From Amyelois transitella (taxonomy: Eukaryota > Arthropoda > Insecta > Lepidoptera > Pyralidae), in the NCBI RefSeq assembly GCF_032362555.1, contig NC_083517.1, positions 6,654,001 to 6,718,000 on the forward strand: DNA of 64,000 nucleotides, in the 5' to 3' direction. Each line of letters starts with the position of its first letter. Within the stretch, counting starts at the first letter, position 1. Positions 55,640 to 64,000 of this stretch are shown one piece after another. The notes beneath the pieces are model-generated. The model did no database searches and was not told where the DNA came from. It saw only the letters and a program-made list of their open reading frames with translations. A program made the translations under genes and the position numbers.

Positions 55640-55725
55640 GTCCACGTAGGCCAAATAGTGACAGGTTGCTAGCGGATACCTTAAAAGAAGAATGCCAATT
55701 TTATAAGCCTCTTCCATGATTGATT
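55640..55725 (-). mobile_element. SINE1 middle fragment
   Basis: CCAAATAGTGACAGGTTGCTAGC, CCTTAAAAGAAGAATGCC and TTTTATAAGCCTCTTCC match the SINE1 body on the minus strand. Tail and head are absent. Confidence 0.65.
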
Positions 55726-56779
55726 ATTTACCACACTACTTTTTATATATATATTTATTAATTCTATTGCCTTAAAATATGGAATTTACATTAACTCATC
55801 GTAAAATATATATATGCAACATTCTCGATTGCCAAGTCATTAATGTTCCTTTTGGCCCCAAGTAAACATAAACTGTGATGTCGATTAGCGGGCTTCATTA
55901 ACACTTAATTGATGTTGCTATCAAAGTTCATAGGGATATTTTTAATCAACCTTGGTTAGTAGATAATGAAGAACGCCCGTATTCAACCTAAATTTGATCA
56001 ACGGTGATAATGCAAAAACTTTTCTTTAAACGAGTTATGAAAGTAGCGATATTGATATTTGAGTTATTTTGTTAAGGTTAATTATTACCACAGAATTATT
56101 AATAACTGGAGGTTGCCCGCGACTTTTTTCGCCTTTAATCTCTATACATTTTGACTTATTATGTTCTTGCAAAGTCGAAGCTGACCAGTTCAGTATTTTT
56201 TTAGTAAACTAGTAACAAACACACACACACATCCTTAAAAAATACTTTCGTGTTTATAATATTATTAGGATACTACATTACTCCACATTTCATTCAAAGA
56301 TATTTGTATGTCCTTGCAGCTTTTCGACAGTATATATTTTTAAAGATTAGGTTCCATTTTGTTTGTCACATATTAGAAATAAAATTGTTAATCTATAGTG
56401 TGGTGTGTTGCAAAATAATAGTTTATCTTTGCCATTGGAACGTGGTATTAGAGATTATATTCTCCATACGGGAATTACATACGGGGATACTCCATAAATC
56501 ACGTCTTAAGTCGTGATTTAGAATAATTGTGATACAGCAAAATATAATATCGTAGGACTGGTCCTTCAACTCCAAATAAAATATTTCGTTATAAAGAGAA
56601 CGAGAGAATTGCAGATAAATTTTCGTAAATAAGAAATTGTCAGTTGAGCAGTACACACTCGTAACGTAACATAGTTTGCTGCGATGTCTCGACAAATTGA
56701 AACAGAAGTGTCCCAGAAGCGATTCAGGGTTCACGTGTAGCGAATGCAGCCATCTTTTGTTAGGTTTAATTTTTTAAAT

Positions 56780-56976
56780 TTACAAAAACACTACATCGTA
56801 CTCCGAAATAGCTGACCGATTCTCATGAAGTTTTGTGAGCATATTGAGTAGGTCTGAGAATCGGCTAACATCTATTTTTCATACCCCTGAGTCATAAGGG
56901 TTATCCTTAACTTTTTTTAACTAGAAATTACTTAAAATTATTTATATGGCAAAACAACGTTCACCGGGACAGCTAG
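56780..56976 (+). mobile_element. Non-autonomous Helitron, 3' part
   Basis: CTCCGAAATAGCTGACCGATTC, ATGAAGTTTTGTGAGC and CATACCCCTGAGTCATAAGGGT lead to AACGTTCACCGGGACAGCTAG followed by T (CTAG at 56973-56976). The layout matches a Helitron terminus, but of a different subfamily from 42181. The 5' end was not found. Confidence 0.55.
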
Positions 56977-59900
56977 TTTTTATATAATTCCTTCGAGTGA
57001 CCAATCTTTTAAAAAGATTGATTGAACATGTAGACATCGACCCTGTTGTTACTATTAGCTATAATGACAGCATTACGAGGTGTTCGCGTGACAAACTTTA
57101 CAGACCAACTGCCTAAATAAAATCAAGAAGGCATATCAAATATAAGACATCTTTATTGTCCACAACAAAGAATATTAAGGTAAAAAAATCAAAATTATCT
57201 GTTACCACTATACTCGTAGTGACAGTTTATTAACATTTTGCTTCGCTGACTGAGAAAAATTACTTTAACTTCATTGACCAAATATTTTTTATAGGTCTAG
57301 AATATTGCTGGAATAAAAAAACACCTAAACTTGTTATTAAGGCTGCGCAAAGGGTTGTCGCCAAAGCTGTACACAAAATAAAGTCATGACAATTTAATTT
57401 ATCACCATTTGTTGAAAATAGGCTTTATGACATTATAAATGAGTGACTAATACAATTTGTATTCATACACTTAACCTTGACGGACACTTTTCAGGGATCC
57501 CTGATCAACAATACCTACCCTTACCTTAAAGGTTTGCAATATATGAAGTACAATAACAAGGCACCGTTTGTCCGTCCATAACTAAGTGCGCATTTGAATA
57601 ATGTTAATTGTTATAGATCTTAAACATCACAACTTCATTATATTGTCATTCTTAATTAGCCAGGGTCAATGCAATTTTAAGTCCGTGTAACTCCTGAAAG
57701 TCTAGTCTACCTTTATACTAAATTTCATCACAATTGGTCGGTCGGATAGTTTCTTTAAAAAAAATCTTTTATTCGTTTTAAAAAAACACAAAAATATGTA
57801 TGTAATTTCTTTCTGTTACAAGTTATATACTTATATTTAATCATCGTTTACTAAGTGTCTAAGTACGGATTCGTACAAGGTTACGTCAATGTTTTCAACT
57901 GAAATCGGTATTTCCCCAGAGTGCTGTTTTGGGATTTTAGCTCCCAAGGTAGACAAACTTATTTATGTTTCAATTCAAATATATAACTTTCGAACGAACG
58001 CGTGTACTCGTATATTCCTCTAGAACATGATATTTTGTTGCGCTAAATATTTGTTCTCCAAGTGCACTGCAGTTAATACCCGATAAAAGCACGATTTCGA
58101 CTTTGCTCTTGACTTTCCATTGGAGGATTTACGATTTTAACGACCTTGTTTTCACTATGGAGCCTTTTATGCAAGTAAAAAAATATTGTATTCCACAATA
58201 TGTTATAGTGTCAGTATAGATAGATTGACCTACTAAAAAGCTGAATGGCAAAATATATTATATTTTAGTTTATAACCCTCTACGTTATTAAAATGAAACT
58301 AGGGTAATTTTAGCGGGACTATAAACCCATTGCGTGTTACAAATGGTTTAAGTCAGCCCACGCGAGACTACGAGTCTTACGTGGGTATCATCAAACCACA
58401 CGATCCGCCCGGCTGAAGTTATTCTTACACATCAAACCGTGGATCTTGTTTCACACAAGTTATACAAATATATTTAACCAAACATTAATTCAATTAATGT
58501 GAAAAAAATTACAGAGAGATGATAGGTTCATAAATAAATTAATAACTAGGATGACCCCTTCAAAGAAAATGTATAATTCTGTTTTTTTTACATCCAGAAT
58601 TTGGCCTCTGTATATAGTGATTATACTTATTTAGGTATACGAATTTCAACCGAACGAACATATTTAAGAATAACATGAATGAATATCACTATGTTAAATA
58701 AATACTTGCTTTGGTAAGGAATATATTTTTCTCCCTTGACTTTTGTATTTTTCTACTCTATATTACTGCGATTTCTATGTTTCTTATATAATAAGCACTG
58801 CATTGTGATGATTTAAATGTTCTTCTGATATTTTGATGAATTAATTAATTTATTTATTTTAAGGTAACTAAGACTCATAATTGTTAGTGGAATTCATATT
58901 TATAAATAAACATATATTACATATAATATATATTAGTGGAAAAATTAAATTTATATAACAAATGAAGAAACAAATTTACATTATATTAAAATGTCAATTC
59001 CTACACCATTCCCTCGAAAATGGAACAAGCATGTTTCACAATTTAATTCATGCTTTACTAGTAGCAAAGTTCCTTAACACTAGAAAGAAAGGCATGATGT
59101 TGTAACCCGCCTATTTCTCGTATTTTGAGGGAGCAGCTGACTATGCGATTTCATGACACTAACAAGTGAAAGTGTGTTTTAACATAGTCCTCATTGGTTC
59201 ATGTCCGCCCAATACTGATTGATTTGGAATTGGGGAGTAAGGATAATAATATATCGTAGAAATAACCACAAAAGGCTTATATGACTTATACGAGTAAGGT
59301 TGTAAGCCCAACCCAACACATGGCACAAATTCGATTACTCAAAGTTATTCACATGTATCTTAAGAAACACACTTTTTGGATATTGTTATGACATCATACC
59401 ATAGAGATATGTATGTATATATAGTTCCGTTGCTGTAAAAGTACCATTTCTAACTATGCAATAAAATGTTAATAGAACATTACATACATCTGTATGTTAA
59501 AACTGTCTTCGAGCCACCAATTAAAACTTCCTATACCTACATTTCGAAATATCAACAACTTTATTTTCTATTTACACTAACATGTGGAACTAACAGAGGA
59601 CGAAATGTTTAAAACATGTTCAGAATTGTATATTTTGTTTTGGGTAGTACTCGAATCTGCGATGTCGGAGACAAAACGACTGTGAGATTATGGACTATAG
59701 ACTTACCACGCGAAATGCATTCAAATTACCTCAAGTGGGGGAAAAATAACCGAGTTAGTAGCAGTAATATACAGAAAGTTAGTATAAATGACAGTGGGGC
59801 GTGCTGTTTTAAATATATTGTGTCTTGGTTTTTTTTTAATATACTACATATCGCGAGATATGTATGACATTTTTTAAATAACACATGCACAAGCGCACAC

Positions 59901-59989
59901 ACACATATATTGTCGTTATCCGTTATAAGGTATACAGAAGCAAAGATTGCAATAAATTGAGCCTTTTGTTTAAATTTTACCATATTTTC

Positions 59990-61290
59990 CTCCTGGCTTT
60001 AGTCCCGGTTGCATCTTCATCACTATGGAGAGAAAAATGTATCTATGAAGAGAAAAAATCCATGGATCCTGGATTGGGTGAGTTGCGCTCCGCAACCTTT
60101 GCAGGTAAACCTAATCCTAATTAGATCGATGATGGTGACACATCCAGTTGCTTGAATGTGCAGTTTTCTTCACTGTGTTTTCTGTCACCCTAAGAACTTG
60201 GTTAGTATTCAATCTAATGAAGATAACTTTTAAAAAAAGCAATTGGTACATGGCCGAGGTAGGATTTGAATCAAAGCCTTTCTGCGCATACATACATACA
60301 TACATAAAATCACGCCTCTTTCCCGGAGGGGTAGGCAGAGACTACCTCTTTCCACTTGCCACGATCTCTGCATACTTCTTTCGCTTCGTCCACATTCATA
60401 ACTCTCTTCATACAAGCTCGGCGGTTTTGGGTACTTTTGACCTGACCCTTTACCAGGACGTCCTTAATTTGATCAAGATACGTTCGTCTAGGTCTTCCCA
60501 CTCCGACCTTTCCCTCCACACTCTCCTTGTATATCTGCTTAGTCAACCTGCTTTCATTCATCCTCTCCACATGACCGAACCATCTTAACATACCCTTTTC
60601 TATTCCTGTAACTACATCTTCTTTCACATCACAACATTCCCTTATCACGCTGTTCCTTATCCTGTCACTCAATTTCACACCCATCATACTCCTTAACGCT
60701 CTCATTTCCACTGCATTTATTCTGCTTTCATGCTTCTTTTGCCATACCCAACTTTCACTCCCATACATTAATGTCGGGACCAACACGCCCCTGTGCACAG
60801 CCAGTCGAGCCTTTTTGGATAGTTTCTGACTGCTCATAAAGGCATGCAAAGCTCCATTCACCATGTTCCCCGCGTTCACTCTCCTTTCAATATCACTATC
60901 ATACTTGCCATCTGATGTAAACTTTGATCCTAGATATACAAACTCTTTCACTTGCTCCACTTTTTCTCCTCCAATCAAAATATAACATGCTGTCATTTCT
61001 TTCTCCATTTCAAAAACCAGTGTTTAAGTTTTACTTGATTTCAGTGCTAGTATTAAGAGACTGCTCACCCCATGCATAGAAAGTGCTGACCACAATTCAT
61101 TCCTCTCAACTCTGTCATAGGCCTTTTCCAGATCTACGAATGTGCAATAGACTTTTTGACTCTTGGCCAAAAACTTTTCGGCTATGCACCGCAAGGAAAA
61201 GACCTGATCAGTACATCCCATTCCCTTTCGAAATCCCGCTTGAGCATTTTAATCGGGCACCATACCTATTCGACTACTGACGGTCTAAGA
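59990..61290 (-). mobile_element. tRNA-derived SINE family C, interrupted by the RTE LINE copy C
   Basis: The body and B-box side lie at 59990-60288 (CTCCTGGCTTTAGTCCCGG, TCCTGGATTGGGTG, GCAACCTTTGCAGG, then AGGATTTGAATCAAAGCC). The A-box side lies at 61248-61290 (TTTAATCGGGCACCATACCTATTCGAC). In the uninterrupted copy at 5428 these are adjacent, so the LINE broke the element between its two promoter boxes. Confidence 0.75.
60289..61247 (-). mobile_element. RTE LINE copy C: 5' truncated and internally deleted
   Basis: It runs from the (TATG)n tail at the left to a truncation point inside the reverse transcriptase (plus-strand CGCTTGAGCAT, 61247). Compared with copy A, 300 bp are missing at the joint near 61036 (copy A positions 14029-14328). 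The lost part includes the YADD catalytic motif. The remaining frames, 60310-61008 (232 aa, C-terminal region) and 61024-61221 (65 aa, FVDLEKAYDRV region), are otherwise close to copy A. Non-functional. Confidence 0.9.
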
Positions 61291-62779
61291 AAAAGATACC
61301 ATATTTAGAACCAAGTAAAAACCTACTACTGGCTATGTTTATCAACTCATATTTAATACACTACCTCTTCACTGTCTCATAATAGTATAATATTGCTTTC
61401 ACAACTTTTTATTTCAAAAGAGTGAGGTCTGTAAACGATAGCAGATTTACAAGCTATTACGTATAAACATAGTCGGTCGGCTGCTTGTCTGACACAAATC
61501 CTCGGACGATCATTTTGTTGCAATAGATGTGAGTTTTTTTAACCATAAACGACTTAAATTACTTTTATTATAGGTAGTGCTACTAGTGCATTATTTTACA
61601 AAAACCATCAACCGAACGCAAGACTAAAGTGAAAAAAATAATGTCAAAATTAATAGGTCAGAGAAATTAAACTGAAAGTAATTTCAGAAACAAAATAAAG
61701 GCTCCAACGTTACGCCAATATATTGTGAATGGGGAAATATTTCTTTATTTTAGGGTGAAATTTCAACAGTTAACGGAACAAAAGACAAGCCCTTTGAAGA
61801 CTCTGTGAAAGGCGCGTAAGTGGGAGGTGCTGAAAAGAATTACGGAAAAGGCATTGTTCTTTACAACAGTTACTTATTCGTCCTTGCCATTCAATAGGAA
61901 ATAAGAAACTGTGTTAAATCGTTTAAGTCATTTCCAAAAATAACCATAATTTAGACCCAATTTCGAGTACGTTCGAAGTTCCTCCTGCTTAAAATGTAAT
62001 ATTACGTTAATTTTGGTTCCCGAGGGAATATCAGGACATCTCATAATGCACCTTGAGACAAGGCACCTACGTTCCAAATTTTTTACTCATAAGTTTCAGC
62101 TGTGATTTGATTGTCAGTCAATTATTATATATTTAGGTTTCTTATACATAGTGAATAAGCAGCCGATATCTCGAAAGCGATTGTTTATTAATAAATAAAT
62201 AACACTTAAAATATAGGAAATAAAACTATAAATATTGTATATCAGAACGAATCCACAAGAAATTCTTTTGGGGTATAAATGCCTGAGCCTTACAAAATAG
62301 TACGTATTTTCGACGGTTATTTTTACAAAAATACACAGAATATTCAGATATGTGCACTAACACACAACTATAAGAAATTGCATAACCATAATCATGATTT
62401 TTTTATTAGGTTCTAGCCTGAAAAAAAAATCATTTTAGCTCAAAATCGATAAGAATATGGAAGTGGCTCCATAACAAAAGTCTATTGCACTGATGAGCAT
62501 TTTTTGTTAAGGTGGATATCACAAAATCCACACGTACAAAATCGGGGGCGACTACTATCTATATCTAAATCTATAATAGAACTGAAGTTTCATCCATCAT
62601 ACTTGGCTTAGTGTTTTTATCAGAGAATGCTTTCAGCAACTTAAATCAATGTTTTCTTATATTTTATTCCGCCCACGTTTGAACTAGGAGAACTATTTTC
62701 GGCCGGAATATTGGTTTCAATGAAAAAAGGACCGGTCAAGCAGAGATTGACATAGTCACCGAGGGTACAATTTTTCTTA

Positions 62780-62872
62780 GTTTGCGTAGCTTTTACCCGC
62801 CACTTCGCCCGCGCGACTTAAGCGGCGCATGTGTCTAAGTTTAAACTTACTTTTGCATTTATAATATTAGTT
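62780..62872 (-). mobile_element. Short Helitron remnant with both ends recognisable
   Basis: Read on minus, AACTAATATTATAAATGCAAAAG at the right resembles the Helitron 5' block, and GTCGCGCGGGCGAAGTGGCGGG with AAAAGCTACG at the left resembles the GC hairpin and a mutated CTAG. At about 90 bp it is strongly deleted. Confidence 0.5.
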
Positions 62873-63211
62873 GAGAGAGTTATACATTTTACACGAAATT
62901 AGTTCAATAATGTTCGTTAGTACAAATATTTTCCTTTTTATCCTGTGTAATTTTAAATGAGTTCTTTATCTCTAAATTTAGTAACACAAATATTTAACTT
63001 AGAAGTAAATTTAACAACATTTATCCTGACTTATGTACGTATGCAATTATGACTGTAGTGGATTGGCGACAACAACACGCATGGACCACACTAATATACT
63101 TAAGCCACAGAAATATACCGCATCACATCGGCTGTAGCGACGAATTTTTGTCGAATGCTTACTACGTATAATATATAGTATAGTAATATAATACGTATAC
63201 GGTAGGAAAAC

Positions 63212-63305
63212 CGGACCAAGTGGAGAGAGAAAAGTCGAAAGGCGGAGCCCGGTTCCCGAAACACTCCTGTGGAGGGTGCAACCGGGAACACGCAGAGATG
63301 AGAGA
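63212..63305 (+). repeat. Retroposon 3' end, family E, second copy
   Basis: CGGACCAAGTGGAGAGAGAAAAGTCGAAAGGCGGAG through CGGGAACACGCAGAGATGAGAGAG aligns with 52814-52936. It ends in an imperfect GA-rich tail instead of (TAGA)n. Confidence 0.5.
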
Positions 63306-63479
63306 GCTTACCTATTCATATCCCGCTCATGACAAAGGATCCCAAAACATATCCTAAGTAAATTGTTGAGATTCCAAAAACATCCAAGTGAACCTCCTAG
63401 GAACCCACTTTCCTAACCATATTTTCTGTAAGTAGGTACATCGTGTATTCGAGAAAGACGCTTTGATGGATTGTATACG

Positions 63480-63700
63480 TGCATATAGTCACATCTTTAT
63501 CACGCGCAGAGTAGACAGAGCCGACAGTCAGTTTAGCTAAATCCACATAGATGGAATTGAGATTCAAATAGTAACAGTTGCTAGCATGTCACCCACAGGA
63601 AGAATCCCAAATATAATAGCATTTTCCTAAGTCGCTTTTTACGACATCTATGCAAAGATATGCAGTGGTCCTTTTCTACCATACGGCACTTTATGGATTG
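63480..63700 (-). mobile_element. SINE1 copy, diverged but nearly full length
   Basis: ATAGTCACATCTTTATCACGCGC, AGAGTAGACAGAGCCGACAG, ATTCAAATAGTAACAGTTGCTAGC, GTCGCTTTTTACGACATCTATG, GCAGTGGTCCTTTTC and CCATACGGCA follow SINE1 from tail to head on minus. A deletion removes the second half of the tail hairpin region. Confidence 0.7.
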
Positions 63701-64000
63701 CTTTATATAAAAGGTATTGGCACGCAGGGTGCACCAATCAGTCGATAATTTCGGTGCTCAAAATAGACAGGGAAAGCCTCTCCGCTATTTGCGATCAAAG
63801 CTAAGTATATACTTTGCGTTGTGCATTTATAGATGAGGCGAAAATTTGGAAATTTTGAGATTGCAAAAGACCTAGTAATTGACATATAGATATATGCCTA
63901 GAGCGATAGCCAAATAACCAAATTATCAATTTGTTACCCGTAGTAACAATAGATAATCTCACCCAGAGTTACACAGGGTTTTTGAGAAGAATTCTTGGTA

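Larger units (their letters stand above)
52386..64000. other. Non-coding stretch after the signal-peptide exon, probably intron
   Basis: No exon with coding character was found on either strand. Long stretches without recognised features are about 53770-55310, 57000-59980, 61300-62780 and 62880-63190. Everything recognised is repeat, listed separately. Confidence 0.5.

Noticed and set aside
56100-56130. GCCCGCGACTTTTTTCGCC as a Helitron 3' end
   Set aside because: The hairpin is broken and no CTAG is adjacent. Too decayed to annotate.

Overview
The window looks like nuclear DNA of a lepidopteran (moth or butterfly). It is AT-rich with short GT-AG exons. It is dense with repeat types I associate with Lepidoptera: Helitrons ending in a GCGGACGAAGTCGCGGG hairpin plus CTAG, tRNA-derived SINEs, a (TATG)n-tailed RTE-type LINE, and a short TTAGG-like tract. 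I cannot assign a species. All gene models are hand-spliced from the sequence; exon phases were checked at every junction, but there is no transcript evidence.

Layout. (1) 2199-6027, + strand: last eight exons of a coiled-coil, proline/serine-rich cytoskeletal-type protein whose 5' part lies outside the window. (2) 8563-11807, + strand: complete eight-exon gene for a 331-aa secreted lipase of the pancreatic lipase family, with the full Ser-Asp-His triad. (3) 13129-27502, + strand: complete fifteen-exon gene for a 693-aa NRF-6/drop-dead type membrane acyltransferase. Its introns carry many repeats, including a nearly full-length RTE LINE in antisense. (4) 27832-31135, - strand: an RTE LINE with an unbroken 1036-aa endonuclease/reverse transcriptase ORF. 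(5) 33400-37795, + strand: complete five-exon gene for a 702-aa secreted GMC (glucose dehydrogenase-like) oxidoreductase with a His/His active-site pair and a long charged N-terminal extension. (6) From about 40.4 kb to the right end: probably the 5' part of a long-intron gene. It has a CpG-rich candidate first exon near 40.4-40.6 kb and a well-formed signal-peptide exon at 52211-52385; no later exon was found. The rest of 38-64 kb is non-coding and repeat-rich.

The most interesting content is the mobile-element ecology. A short element of about 260-280 bp (called SINE1 here) occurs many times. It shares its 5' head with the 5' UTR of the RTE LINE and its 3' tail, including the (TATG)n end, with the LINE's 3' end. 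Several copies have perfect 10-13 bp target-site duplications, so SINE1 looks like a head-and-tail derivative moved by the LINE. The LINE is present as one intact ORF, one copy broken by a single-base insertion, one copy with an internal 300-bp deletion, and several 3' fragments. Nested insertions (LINE in SINE1, LINE between the two promoter boxes of a tRNA-SINE, SINE1 in another tRNA-SINE) give relative ages. A second theme is a set of perfect fold-back palindromes, three of them within 0.8 kb at 52.68-53.47 kb.

The three complete host genes (lipase, NRF-type acyltransferase, GMC oxidoreductase) all have N-terminal signal-like segments and lie on the same strand. I see no direct evidence that they act in one pathway.
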